DNA from: Gemmatimonadota bacterium
Lineage (GTDB): Bacteria > Gemmatimonadota > Gemmatimonadetes > Gemmatimonadales > GWC2-71-9
Direction: 5' to 3'
DNA length: 64,000 nucleotides
Assembly (NCBI GenBank): GCA_003222135.1
Contig: QHUM01000041.1
Coordinates: forward strand, 93,852-157,851
Shown piece by piece: positions 1 to 8,043 of this stretch. Position 1 is the first letter of the stretch, and the number at the start of each line of letters is the position of its first letter. The position numbers were made by a program, and so were the translations under genes. The notes beneath the pieces were generated by a model, which saw nothing but the letters and a program-made list of their open reading frames with translations, was not told where the DNA came from and searched no databases.

Positions 1-57
1 AATGCCGAGCAGCGCGAAGGCCGTTGCGGCCAGCATGTTCCGGAGTAGGTCGCTCAT
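1..57 (-). CDS. N-terminus of a small membrane protein (possibly DUF350), cut by window edge
   Basis: An ATG at 55-57 opens 19 codons (MSDLLRNMLAATAFALLGI) that run off the left edge. The start lies 1 base after the stop of the upstream 62-residue gene, so it is the last visible member of the DUF4178/SpeD run. The visible part is amphipathic and then hydrophobic, like the first membrane segment of a small integral membrane protein. DUF350 proteins often neighbour DUF4178 and SpeD genes, which makes DUF350 the leading guess, but 19 residues cannot prove it. Confidence 0.5.
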   Translation of the reverse strand, partial: MSDLLRNMLAATAFALLGI

Positions 58-58
58 G

Positions 59-247
59 TCATTTCCCTCGGAAGAAGTACGCCCCCCCGCGATAGTGAGG
101 GCGGTAGGAGCCGGGGTTGTCGCGCACGGTGCGCGGCGCGGTCTTGCCTTCGTTGGGCGACAGCGGGCTCCAGCCGCGGTACTCGGCGGCGCCGAGCAAC
201 CCGAGTACGAGGCCGCCGTACAATAGATAGAGCCGCAACGCGCTCAT
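59..247 (-). CDS. Small single-pass membrane protein, 62 aa
   Basis: Starts MSALRLYLLYGGLVLGLLG and ends in a basic, aromatic tail (GGAYFFRGK). Residues about 4-20 form one hydrophobic segment; the rest is polar and probably extracytoplasmic. Its ATG overlaps the stop of the DUF4178 gene by 4 bases (ATGA), so it is very likely translated by coupling with it. I do not recognise the family. Operon position argues for an accessory subunit of the DUF4178 membrane complex. Confidence 0.7.
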   Translation of the reverse strand: MSALRLYLLYGGLVLGLLGAAEYRGWSPLSPNEGKTAPRTVRDNPGSYRPHYRGGAYFFRGK

Positions 248-1566
248 TCGTCGTCCTCGTCGGCATAGTCGCTTTCCTGCCAGCGCGCGTGCTCGAAGCT
301 CATATTGCGCAGCAGCAGTGCGGCCGGTGGCACGCTGAGCAAAATGAAGGCGAAGAGATAGGCCAACCCCCACGGCACATCGCGACGCAGCCGCAGCCCG
401 TACGTCACTGCCCAGAAGGCTCCGCCCGGAGGGCCCTCGGGCTGCACGCGGAGGTAGTAGCGGCCGGGAGGGACCGACGGAATGAGTGCGCGGTCGTTGG
501 GAGAGCCCTCCGACCAGTACCCGTCGGAGTCGTAGCCGTAGTAAGAGCTCAGTTCCCGACCGAAGTCGTACACGTCGCCCGTGCTGTCGTTGATCAATGC
601 GAGGCCGAAGTACACCCAGCTGTTCTTGAGGTTGGTCCGGATCGCAAGCTCCAGGTCCGACGTGCGGCCCCGCACCGTGAAGGCGTCCGTCACGAACGCC
701 GCGGCGGCGGCGGCGCTGTCCGACGGAGGTGTGGTGGGTGGGAGGTACTGGTACGAGTGCTCGAACACCACCGGGGGCGAGCTGAAACCCATGCGCCAGG
801 CGGCGGCCAGGAGGACGACGGCGGCGAACGCGCCGAAGGCCGTCCACACTGGCCCCGCCGCTCGCGCGAACGGCGCCGGCTGGTTGGCGTACACGCCGGT
901 CGGCGGGGGCGGGCTGCCGGGGAGACTGTAGGCCCGCCAGATCTGCTCTCCCGGCACATACTCCCCCATTGACCAGGTGGTCTCGCCGGCAGTCTGCTCC
1001 GACGACAGGATGCGCGGCGGGTCGACGTAGTCTTTCACCTCCGCCTTGTCGCCCACGTGCACCCGCCACGGGAACTCCCCCAGGACGTACGTCGTCGTCG
1101 CCGTCGCGGTCTGGAAATGTTGGAACCGCTCGCCCAACACCTCCGCCGATGGCTTTCCCCCCCCCGCCAAACCGCCGCCTCTGTAGGTCTTGGGGAGCGT
1201 TTTTAGGACGATCACGTCGTTCCAGTGCCCGTGATACTCCGTCAGGTACCGGAACCCCTCATACGGGTTGAACAACAAGTACTCGGACCAGCTGTACTCG
1301 ATGCCCTCGACTGTGATCGTCCGGATCTGGTAGCCGATCACCTCCCACAGGGCCCCCCGCCACTTGCCGCGGGTCCCGAGCGGGATCCGGGGCGCGGGAC
1401 GCACCCTCGCCTCGAACGTCTGCAAGATCTTGAGGCTCGGATCCTTCGCGTCGAGCACCGAGTTGCAGTGGCCGCACACCACGGTCACGGTCAGGTCCCC
1501 GGCCCGGATCGTGAGCGGCGCGCCGCACTTGGGGCACGTGAGTGACCGGACGAGCGCGTCTACCAT
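244..1566 (-). CDS. DUF4178 membrane protein with N-terminal zinc ribbon
   Basis: A 440-residue protein. The N-terminus carries two Cys pairs, CPKC near residue 11 and CGHC near residue 32, a zinc ribbon. It is followed by a DUF4178-type beta domain with the motif RGALWEVIGYQ and a second domain copy (YVLGEFPWRVHVGD). There are two hydrophobic segments, around residues 240-260 and 400-421, and a very acidic C-terminus. It overlaps the second DUF4178 gene by 7 bases upstream and the 62-residue gene by 4 bases downstream. DUF4178 has no established biochemical role that I know of. Co-location with SpeD and SPFH proteins suggests a membrane-associated, polyamine-linked function, which is inference. 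Confidence 0.85.
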   Translation of the reverse strand: MVDALVRSLTCPKCGAPLTIRAGDLTVTVVCGHCNSVLDAKDPSLKILQTFEARVRPAPRIPLGTRGKWRGALWEVIGYQIRTITVEGIEYSWSEYLLFNPYEGFRYLTEYHGHWNDVIVLKTLPKTYRGGGLAGGGKPSAEVLGERFQHFQTATATTTYVLGEFPWRVHVGDKAEVKDYVDPPRILSSEQTAGETTWSMGEYVPGEQIWRAYSLPGSPPPPTGVYANQPAPFARAAGPVWTAFGAFAAVVLLAAAWRMGFSSPPVVFEHSYQYLPPTTPPSDSAAAAAAFVTDAFTVRGRTSDLELAIRTNLKNSWVYFGLALINDSTGDVYDFGRELSSYYGYDSDGYWSEGSPNDRALIPSVPPGRYYLRVQPEGPPGGAFWAVTYGLRLRRDVPWGLAYLFAFILLSVPPAALLLRNMSFEHARWQESDYADEDDE

Positions 1567-2195
1567 CCTTCGAACCGGCGCAGATTGGTGAGGGCGAGGT
1601 CGTGGTACTCGACATATTCGCCCAGGAAGACGAGCGGCGCGGATTCGCTGTAATCGATCGTGGCGAAGCCCCCGTCGGTGGTCATGAGATCGGCGAACAC
1701 CACGTCCCGCTTGTCCCAGTACTCGAACGGCAGATCGCCTTCTACGCCGCGGTAATGGGCGACGGTCACCGCCGTCACCTCATAATCCTTCCCCTGCCAC
1801 GTCACGTGCTCGCCCGGTTGCACGGTGCCCCCGGAGGGCGGCGCGGCCGACTGGGGCCCGAGGAATGAGACGGCGTACTCCGCCTGGGCATCGGACAGCC
1901 AGCCACTGGCACTGTCGTTGAAGACGACGTGCCACTCGTTCCAGCCGCCCTGATCCCACTCGTACACGATCCGGCCGACGACCTCGAATCCCTTCTGGCG
2001 GTAGCGTCCCGCCGTGCCAAGCTGGATCGGCGAGCTCGAGGGCGGCAGATCGGCGACCGTGCCGACCTTTTTGAGATCCACGTCCTGGCGCACCAGGATC
2101 GAGCGGCAGAACGGGCAGACGGTCTGCACCGCGCTCGACCAGCGGAACTCGACCCGGGCGCCGCAGTTGGGGCAGGTCGCCTCGGATCGGGTCAT
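1560..2195 (-). CDS. DUF4178 protein, soluble, with zinc ribbon
   Basis: A 211-residue protein starting MTRSEATCPNC; the reading frame extends further upstream, but the ATG at 2195 overlaps the speD stop by 4 bases and is the natural start. Cys pairs CPNC and CPFC form an N-terminal zinc ribbon. The rest resembles the DUF4178 domain of its neighbour (GRYRQKGFEVVGRIVYEWD, then a second beta module at GEHVTWQGKDYEVTAVTV). No membrane segment is visible, so it is probably a cytosolic partner of the membrane-bound paralogue. Confidence 0.85.
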   Translation of the reverse strand: MTRSEATCPNCGARVEFRWSSAVQTVCPFCRSILVRQDVDLKKVGTVADLPPSSSPIQLGTAGRYRQKGFEVVGRIVYEWDQGGWNEWHVVFNDSASGWLSDAQAEYAVSFLGPQSAAPPSGGTVQPGEHVTWQGKDYEVTAVTVAHYRGVEGDLPFEYWDKRDVVFADLMTTDGGFATIDYSESAPLVFLGEYVEYHDLALTNLRRFEGW

Positions 2196-2563
2196 GAGCC
2201 GCGCGCGGGCAGCGCGTGCCGGAGGTAGGGGCGCTCCAGCCGCCGTACCCGGACGGCGGTCGCGCCGAAGGCGCGCTTCAGGTGTCCCGCGAAGTCCCAT
2301 TCCGCGCGTGGCTGGCAGCAAAACAGGTTGAGGCAGAGGGAGCCGTGCTCCGGGAACGTGTGGCACGCGAGATGGGACTCACCGAGCAGGCAAACCCCGG
2401 TCACGCCGCCCGGTGGGGGGAAGCGGTGCCATGTGGGGGCTGCCACGGGGCGGAGCGAAAGGTCGGCGATCAAGGCGGTGAACAGCGCCTGGAGGGTGGG
2501 GAGGCTCGTGAGCGCCGCCGGGTCGCACCCGAGCGCCTCGACCACCCACTCTCGGCCCGCCAC
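2192..2563 (-). CDS. speD: S-adenosylmethionine decarboxylase proenzyme
   Basis: A 123-residue class 1b AdoMet decarboxylase that makes the aminopropyl donor for spermidine. The self-cleavage motif GESH is at residues 61-64, so the pyruvoyl group would form from Ser63. His68 and Cys83 fall at the same numbers that I recall as the processing and catalytic residues of the Thermotoga maritima enzyme. The start is GTG at 2563, 3 bases after the SPFH gene stop. The next gene overlaps its stop by 4 bases. No aminopropyltransferase is visible; one could lie beyond the left edge. Confidence 0.92.
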   Translation of the reverse strand: MAGREWVVEALGCDPAALTSLPTLQALFTALIADLSLRPVAAPTWHRFPPPGGVTGVCLLGESHLACHTFPEHGSLCLNLFCCQPRAEWDFAGHLKRAFGATAVRVRRLERPYLRHALPARGS

Positions 2564-2566
2564 TGC

Positions 2567-3520
2567 TCAGGCCTGTGCGGCGCCGCACTCCGGGCAGAAC
2601 TTCGCCTGGGACGGCACCGGCTTCCCGCATTTCACGCACGGCCTCGGTGCTGCTGCGGCATCGGGCTTGAGTGCGTCCATCATCGACTGTGCCATTGCCA
2701 TGCCGGCCCCGAGTCCCGCGCCTACGCCCGCGCCCCCTCCGCCCGGATTCGCCGCCGCGGTCGGAATCGATTGCGCCACCTGGAACTTGGCGTACCGCCC
2801 GAGGTCGCCGACGATGTTCATGCCGATCCGCTCATCGAGCCGCTGCTGCAGCTCGTCGGGGAGGGACAGATTCTCGACGATGAAGGTCGAGAGCGTGAGC
2901 CCGAAGTCAGCGAACGCCGGCTGCACTCGCTTGGCGATCTCCTGCGCGAGCCCGCCCTGGTTCGCCGCCATGTCGAGGAATGGAACGCCGCTCGACGCGA
3001 ACGCTTCGGTCACACGGCTGACCACGACGTCGCGCAGCTGGCCCTCGAGGTCGGCCACGCGATAGATGTCGCGCGTGCCGCTCACGCGCGTGTGGAACGT
3101 GGCCGGGTTCGAGAGCCAGTAGGCGTAGGTGCCGAAGCCGCGCAGCCGCACGACGCCGAATTCCTTGTCCCGGACTGTCATCGGGTTGGCGGTCCCCCAC
3201 CGCTGGTTGAGCTGCAGCCGCGTCGAGAAGAAATAGACGTCCGACTTGAACGGGGACTGGAACGCCTTGTCCCAGTTCATGAGATTGGTGAGCACCGGAA
3301 GCGTTTTCGTGCTCAACGTGTACAGCCCCGGGCCGAAAACGTCAGCCATTTTTCCTTCGTTCACGAACGCCGCCATCTGGCTCTCGCGCACCGTCAGCTT
3401 CGCCCCGGTTTGGATCTCCATGTCCTGCATCGGAAAGCGGTAGGCGAGAATGCCGTCTTCCGGCTCGGTCCACTGCAAGACGTCGATGAACTGCTTGCGC
3501 AGGAAATCGCCGAGGGCCAT
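2567..3520 (-). CDS. SPFH-domain protein with C-terminal zinc ribbon (YdjI / virion-core-protein-like)
   Basis: A 317-residue protein beginning MALGDFLRKQFIDVLQW, typical of the YdjI-like SPFH family. The SPFH core spans about residues 25-220. A Gly/Ala-rich flexible stretch (about 255-285) leads to a C-terminal zinc ribbon with CVKC and CPEC. The strong Shine-Dalgarno GGGGAGGGGG just upstream fixes the ATG at 3520. It is the first gene of the SpeD/DUF4178 run. SPFH proteins build membrane-associated rings or microdomains, so a scaffold for the DUF4178 proteins is plausible but inferred. Confidence 0.85.
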   Translation of the reverse strand: MALGDFLRKQFIDVLQWTEPEDGILAYRFPMQDMEIQTGAKLTVRESQMAAFVNEGKMADVFGPGLYTLSTKTLPVLTNLMNWDKAFQSPFKSDVYFFSTRLQLNQRWGTANPMTVRDKEFGVVRLRGFGTYAYWLSNPATFHTRVSGTRDIYRVADLEGQLRDVVVSRVTEAFASSGVPFLDMAANQGGLAQEIAKRVQPAFADFGLTLSTFIVENLSLPDELQQRLDERIGMNIVGDLGRYAKFQVAQSIPTAAANPGGGGAGVGAGLGAGMAMAQSMMDALKPDAAAAPRPCVKCGKPVPSQAKFCPECGAAQA

Positions 3521-3544
3521 GCCCCCTCCCCGTGTGGGTAATCG

Positions 3545-3550
3545 ATAATA
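3545..3550 (-). promoter_or_regulatory. Possible -10 element for the SPFH/speD/DUF4178 operon
   Basis: Reading the minus strand, TATTAT lies about 25 bases before the SPFH start codon in an otherwise GC-rich gap. No good -35 hexamer sits at the usual distance. The preceding imperfect stem at 3567-3590 (CCAGAC/GTCTGG core) separates this unit from the DinB-like gene. Weak evidence. Confidence 0.3.
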
Positions 3551-3597
3551 ACGCGTACGGAGTCCGGGGCCAGACGTTTCGGTCTGGTCCGGCAACG

Positions 3598-4083
3598 TCA
3601 CCCACCGCGCCGCAGCCGCTTGAGCAGCTGGATCTGCCCCGCGTGATACAAGTCGTGCGACGCGATGCCGTAGATGTGCTCCGCGGTGGACCAGCGCGAG
3701 CGCCACCCGCGTGAGGCGAGACGCGACGGCGGCAAGCGGGCGATCACTGCGCGCAGCAGCCGGTGTTCTTCCCGAAGCAGCGCGACGTCCCGCTTCCATG
3801 CCGCAGTGTCGGCTGGCGCGGGGAGCCGCGGCCAGTTGCTCCCCGCGCGAGGGAAGGTCAGCCCGAGGTCGCGCGTCAGCCGCCGCCGGACGATGTACTT
3901 CCAGTACGCCGCATGCAGCACGATCTCCCAGATGTTGTGACGCCCCGGCCGGGGTCGCCACAGCGCGTCGCGGTGCGCGAGCCCGCGAATCGCCCCAGCG
4001 AGCGCCGTACCGTGCCATGCGCGGTGATCGAATGCCTGGTCCAACACGTCCAGCAGCAGGGCGATCCGCCGATCGCGGGTCAT
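3598..4083 (-). CDS. DinB-family protein
   Basis: A 161-residue four-helix-bundle protein of the DinB/YfiT type. Spaced histidines that usually bind a divalent metal are visible: one in NIWEIVLHAAYWKY (about residue 57) and two in IASHDLYHAGQIQLLKRL near the C-terminus. Members are often damage- or stress-linked thiol-dependent enzymes, but substrates are unknown for this clade. It is a single gene, separated by 37 bases from the upstream membrane-protein gene and by 77 bases from the SPFH operon. Confidence 0.8.
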   Translation of the reverse strand: MTRDRRIALLLDVLDQAFDHRAWHGTALAGAIRGLAHRDALWRPRPGRHNIWEIVLHAAYWKYIVRRRLTRDLGLTFPRAGSNWPRLPAPADTAAWKRDVALLREEHRLLRAVIARLPPSRLASRGWRSRWSTAEHIYGIASHDLYHAGQIQLLKRLRRGG

Positions 4084-4120
4084 CGCGGCCTCACAGGGCT
4101 CCGCCCCGACTGGTTCCGAT

Positions 4121-4810
4121 TCATCGAGTCGCCGTGTCGAGGATCGCGATCTTCTGCCAGATCTTGCGCGACAGTCCGGCAGTGAGGTTCTCCACGTCGT
4201 TCACGGCTTCCAGCACGACCGGGTCTTGCAGGTGCTCGACGTACAGCGCCGCTACTTTGCTTGTGAGCGACAGCAGGTCGGTGCAGTAGTCGAGATAGCG
4301 GGCCAAGTCGGCGCGGGCCATGCGGCGGTCCGGCGTCACCTGAATCTCCTCCCGTCCGGGGAGAAACTCGTTCGGGGCCTTCCCTAGCTGGTGCATGTCC
4401 ACCACGTGTGCGATGCTGCGCAGCTCGTGCAGCGCCTGGAGCGCCCGCCCGCGCTTCAGGCGTGTGTCGACCGTGGCGAGAAACACCACGGCGACCCCGA
4501 GGAAGACGAAGTTCTGGATGGCTTGTGACTGCATCAGGTCCGTCAGCGTGCGCGGGTCCGCCGACAGTTTGAGGCTGAGGAGCGCCCCGACCCCCAGCGC
4601 CATCATCAGCGCGATCACCAGGCCCGACGCGATGCGCAGCGGGAGGTTGGGCCGGCTCAGATCGACGGCGCGACCAATCGCCTCCCGGGCGACGGCGAGC
4701 AGCTCCCCGCCGACCTGACTCAGCCCCGAGCCGGGAAACCGCTCCTCGATCCGCCGCTGGACCAGGTCGAGGGTTTCCACGATATGCGCGCCGTCGAGCC
4801 GGCGATACAT
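4121..4810 (-). CDS. Conserved membrane protein of unknown function
   Basis: A 229-residue protein starting MYRRLDGAHIVETLDLVQ. Two hydrophobic segments lie at about residues 60-80 and 101-114 and are joined by a short loop. A long helical C-terminal region carries a conserved-looking acidic/aromatic part (RYLDYCTDLLSLTSKVAALY). I do not recognise the family. The hairpin of two membrane helices with a cytoplasmic helical tail could be a scaffold or a sensor. It stands alone, 44 bases after the carrier gene. Confidence 0.65.
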   Translation of the reverse strand: MYRRLDGAHIVETLDLVQRRIEERFPGSGLSQVGGELLAVAREAIGRAVDLSRPNLPLRIASGLVIALMMALGVGALLSLKLSADPRTLTDLMQSQAIQNFVFLGVAVVFLATVDTRLKRGRALQALHELRSIAHVVDMHQLGKAPNEFLPGREEIQVTPDRRMARADLARYLDYCTDLLSLTSKVAALYVEHLQDPVVLEAVNDVENLTAGLSRKIWQKIAILDTATR

Positions 4811-4854
4811 GCCAGGACCAGGACTCCCGTTGCCGAGGAGACTACGCCCGGACG

Positions 4855-6195
4855 CTAGCGCAAGCCCACGCCGATGCCAAGGGCGATCGCCACGGCGCCG
4901 AGCCCGAGCAGCAAGCCGTACAGTGGCAACGCGAATTTGAGCCAGTGCTCGTAGCGCACCCCCGCCGCGGCGAGGATCGCCATGAGGGCGCCATTGGTCG
5001 GCGTCAACAGCTCGCACAGCCCGCCGCCGTACTGGTAGGCGAGCACCGTCACCTGACGCGACAAGCCCAGCAGATCGGACAGGGGGACGAGGATCGGCAG
5101 CGTCAGCACGGCGTGGCCGCTGGGGCTCGGCACGGCGACGTGGACGACGGCGTGAAGCACCATCATGCCCCACGCCGAGAGTAGGAGCGGCAAGCCGGCG
5201 ACGGGCGTGAACAGCCCGCGCACGATCGTGTCGACAATACGCCCCTGGTCGAGCGCCACGTAAATCGCGCGGGCGAACCCGATCACCAGCGCCGCGTAGG
5301 CCATCGCCCTGAACCCTTCCACGAAGGCCGCGGCGGTGCCGCCTACGCCCAGGCCGCCGCACACGCCGGCGACGACCCCCATGGCGAAGAACAGCGCTGC
5401 CATCTCATCGAACCCCCAGCGGTAGTGCAGCACGCCGACGATCAGGGCGGCGAACGCGACCAGGACCACGACGAGCACCGTCCCGCGGCGCGCCGGGGGC
5501 CCGGGCGGCGGGCCGGGGCCGGCCTCCGGGGGGACGCGCGTGCGGGCAGCGTACCGCATCGTCCCCCACGTCCAGATCGCCAGCGCGACGCTCAGCACCG
5601 CGATGCGGAACAGCGAGCCCGAGAGTAACGGGAGTTGGGCGAGCTGCTGCGCGATCCCGACCTGAAACGGGTTGATGGGACTGAACGCGGCGCCGACAGC
5701 GGCCGCCCCGAGGCTCGCCGCGACGGCCGTGACGGTATCGAAGCCCAGCCGGCCCACGAGGAGCAACATCACGGGGACCAGGGCGATGATCTCCTCCTTC
5801 ATGTTGTCCAGCACGCCCCCCAGCGCGAACGCCAGACAGGCGGCCGGGATCACCAGCGCGTCGCGGCGCGCCAGCCGGCGCACCAACCACTCCACCGCCT
5901 CCCGCAGTGCTCCCGTGCGGTCCACCACGGTGAACGCACCGCCGATCAGGAAGACGAAGAAGATGACCGACGCCGCGTCAACCATGCCCTTCGGAATGGC
6001 GACCAGCGCCCACAACGGGCCGACGGGGTGGGGCGGAACGGCGTGGTAGGTGCCGGCGATCACCACGCGGCGACCCGTGGCAGGATCGTCGCGTCGATCG
6101 TATTGACCTGCCGGAAGCACCCAGCTCGCCGCGGCGGCGAGCGCGATGCCGGCGACCAGCAAGACGAGCGGGTGCGGGAACTTGAAGCCGCTCAC
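4855..6195 (-). CDS. YfcC-family C4-dicarboxylate/amino-acid carrier
   Basis: A 446-residue polytopic protein of the YfcC/DcuC-type ion-transporter superfamily. Signature segments are present: NPFQVGIAQQLAQLPLLSG in the middle and PSPSGHAVLTLPILVPL followed by YQYGGGLCELLTPTNG near the C-terminus. About 11-12 hydrophobic segments are visible. The GTG start (6195) overlaps the stop of the APC permease gene by 4 bases, so the two transporters are translationally coupled. YfcC proteins are annotated as arginine/ornithine or dicarboxylate carriers; the substrate here is not determinable from sequence. Confidence 0.85.
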   Translation of the reverse strand: MSGFKFPHPLVLLVAGIALAAAASWVLPAGQYDRRDDPATGRRVVIAGTYHAVPPHPVGPLWALVAIPKGMVDAASVIFFVFLIGGAFTVVDRTGALREAVEWLVRRLARRDALVIPAACLAFALGGVLDNMKEEIIALVPVMLLLVGRLGFDTVTAVAASLGAAAVGAAFSPINPFQVGIAQQLAQLPLLSGSLFRIAVLSVALAIWTWGTMRYAARTRVPPEAGPGPPPGPPARRGTVLVVVLVAFAALIVGVLHYRWGFDEMAALFFAMGVVAGVCGGLGVGGTAAAFVEGFRAMAYAALVIGFARAIYVALDQGRIVDTIVRGLFTPVAGLPLLLSAWGMMVLHAVVHVAVPSPSGHAVLTLPILVPLSDLLGLSRQVTVLAYQYGGGLCELLTPTNGALMAILAAAGVRYEHWLKFALPLYGLLLGLGAVAIALGIGVGLR

Positions 6196-7535
6196 CCGTC
6201 GGCCGCCCGGGCCCGGGCCCGCCGCCAGGCGTGGTAGGCGGGCAGACCGAGTGCCACGACGCCGAGCCCGAGCAGCGAGCGCTGCGGGCGCGCCCAGATC
6301 GTGTTGAGCACAATCGCCGCGGCCGAGGCGACGAACACGAGCGGCGTCCACGGGTACCCGGGGACGCGGAACGGCCGGGGAGCGTCCGGACGGCGCCGCC
6401 GCAACACGAAGACGCTGGCTCCGGCCAGCGCATAGAAGACCCACGCCGCGAAGATCACGTATGTGAACAGCTGCTCGAAGCTGCCCGTGGCCGCGAGCGC
6501 GATGGCCCACGCCGAGCTTACGAGCACCGAGAATGCCGGCGTGCCGAAGCGCGGATGGATTTCCGCCAGCTTCCGGAAGAACACCCCGTCCCGCGCCATC
6601 GCGTAGTACACCCGGGAGTTCGTCAGGGTGAGACCGTTCGCGGCACTGAACATCGCGACCAGCACGGCGGCGGCGATCAGCGTACCGGCGCCCGGTCCGA
6701 GCGATGCGCGCACGGCATCCGCCGCCACGCGATCGGTCCGGGCGGCGGCGGCTGGTCCCAGGGCCGCGATGTAGGCGACGTTGGCGAGGAGATAGATCGC
6801 GACCAACGTCACCGTGCCGATCACGATGCCGCGCGGAAACGTGCGCTGCGGGTCGAGGGCTTCGCCGGCCGACGCGGCGACGTTCGCCCACCCTTCGTAG
6901 GCCCACAGCACGGCGATCATCGCGACGCCCGCCCCCGAGAGGAGCGACGGCCCGAGCCGTGCGGTGAACGTCGCGGACCGGAGCTCGGGCAGGCCGTGGC
7001 CCGAGCCGAGCAGCACGACGCTCATCGCGAGGATGGCGGCCACCTTGATCCCCGTGCTCCAATTCTGGACACTCGCGCTGTGGCGGGTGCCGCGCACGTT
7101 CACGGCGCCTACGACGGAGATCATCAGGGCGGCGGCGAGCGTCCTGGCCGTGGGGCCGAGCGGCACGAATTGACGCAGGTATTCCGCGAACGCGACGGCG
7201 AGGGTCGCCACCGACCCGGTGGAGATCACGAAGAACAGCGTCCAGCCGAGCAGGAACGCGGGGAGCGGGCCGAACGCGTCGCGCACGTAGACGTACGCTC
7301 CGCCGGCCTCGGGAATCATCCCACCCAGCTCGCCGTACGTGAGCGCGCCGAGCAGCGAGAGCACGCCCCCCAGGACCCACACGACCAGGGCGTACCCCAC
7401 GTCCCCTTCGGTTTGGCGCAGCACCGCCCCGGGTACGACGAAGATCCCCGAGCCGATGACGGTCCCGATGACGATGAACACGAGGTCCCGCAGGCGCAGC
7501 GTGCGCGTGAGCGAGGCTTCGGGCACGGCGGCCAA
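6192..7535 (-). CDS. APC-family amino acid permease
   Basis: A 447-residue permease with about 12 hydrophobic segments. The first helix has the APC substrate motif GTVIGSGIF and the second region GELGGMIPEAGGAYVYVRDAFG, both typical of LAT/APC transporters. PRPFRVPGYPWTPLVF near the C-terminus is also diagnostic. Coupled by a GTGA overlap to the YfcC-type carrier. It probably moves an amino acid or peptide-derived substrate by exchange or cation symport; specificity is unknown. Confidence 0.9.
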   Translation of the reverse strand: MAAVPEASLTRTLRLRDLVFIVIGTVIGSGIFVVPGAVLRQTEGDVGYALVVWVLGGVLSLLGALTYGELGGMIPEAGGAYVYVRDAFGPLPAFLLGWTLFFVISTGSVATLAVAFAEYLRQFVPLGPTARTLAAALMISVVGAVNVRGTRHSASVQNWSTGIKVAAILAMSVVLLGSGHGLPELRSATFTARLGPSLLSGAGVAMIAVLWAYEGWANVAASAGEALDPQRTFPRGIVIGTVTLVAIYLLANVAYIAALGPAAAARTDRVAADAVRASLGPGAGTLIAAAVLVAMFSAANGLTLTNSRVYYAMARDGVFFRKLAEIHPRFGTPAFSVLVSSAWAIALAATGSFEQLFTYVIFAAWVFYALAGASVFVLRRRRPDAPRPFRVPGYPWTPLVFVASAAAIVLNTIWARPQRSLLGLGVVALGLPAYHAWRRARARAADG

Positions 7536-7548
7536 GCGAATTAGGAGT

Positions 7549-7968
7549 TCAGTGCCACACCGTGACGATCACACCCATCAGCAGGAGGTAGGCGAGCTGG
7601 TACCCGGCGTCGATCACCCACACGGCGAGCGGGTTGTCCGAGAACATGTTGGCCGTGAGGCCGATCGTCGCCGCGAAACCGAGCCACAGCAGGAAACCGA
7701 GCCACAGCCCCTGGACGAAGCTCGTGGCCTGGGTGTACGAGGCGAGCAGCGCCAGCACATACGCCATCACCAGGTAGCACAGCGCCGACACGGCGTACGC
7801 CCGGGCGACGCCTCGTTGCTTCATCGCCTCGAGCTGCTCCGGCGTGTAGCCGTGCGCCTGCATCCATTGCTTCGCGAACAGCACGGGGGAATACCACACG
7901 GCGCCCAGGACGAACGTCGCCACCGCGGCGACGATGACGGCGAGGATGTTCACGTTGGCGGTAGGCAT
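7549..7968 (-). CDS. DUF1761 membrane protein
   Basis: A 139-residue protein with four hydrophobic segments. The N-terminal motif NILAVIVAAVATFVLGAVWY and the short loop SPVLFAKQWM are typical of DUF1761. The ATG at 7968 is chosen because AAGGGAG stands 6-12 bases before it; the frame stays open 12 codons further. The function of DUF1761 is unknown. It lies 13 bases downstream of nothing else and 13 bases before the APC permease start, so it may be cotranscribed from the same side. Confidence 0.8.
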   Translation of the reverse strand: MPTANVNILAVIVAAVATFVLGAVWYSPVLFAKQWMQAHGYTPEQLEAMKQRGVARAYAVSALCYLVMAYVLALLASYTQATSFVQGLWLGFLLWLGFAATIGLTANMFSDNPLAVWVIDAGYQLAYLLLMGVIVTVWH

Positions 7969-8043
7969 GAGCGCTCCCTTGGTGCACGCTGTAGGTCCCG
8001 CCAAACTTACTTCTGCCGGAGCATTCGCGCGTCGTGCCGCGGC

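Noticed and set aside
6231..7544. 437-codon plus-strand frame opposite the APC permease
   Set aside because: Very Arg/His/Glu-rich composition with no hydrophobic core; it is a codon-bias shadow of the permease gene.
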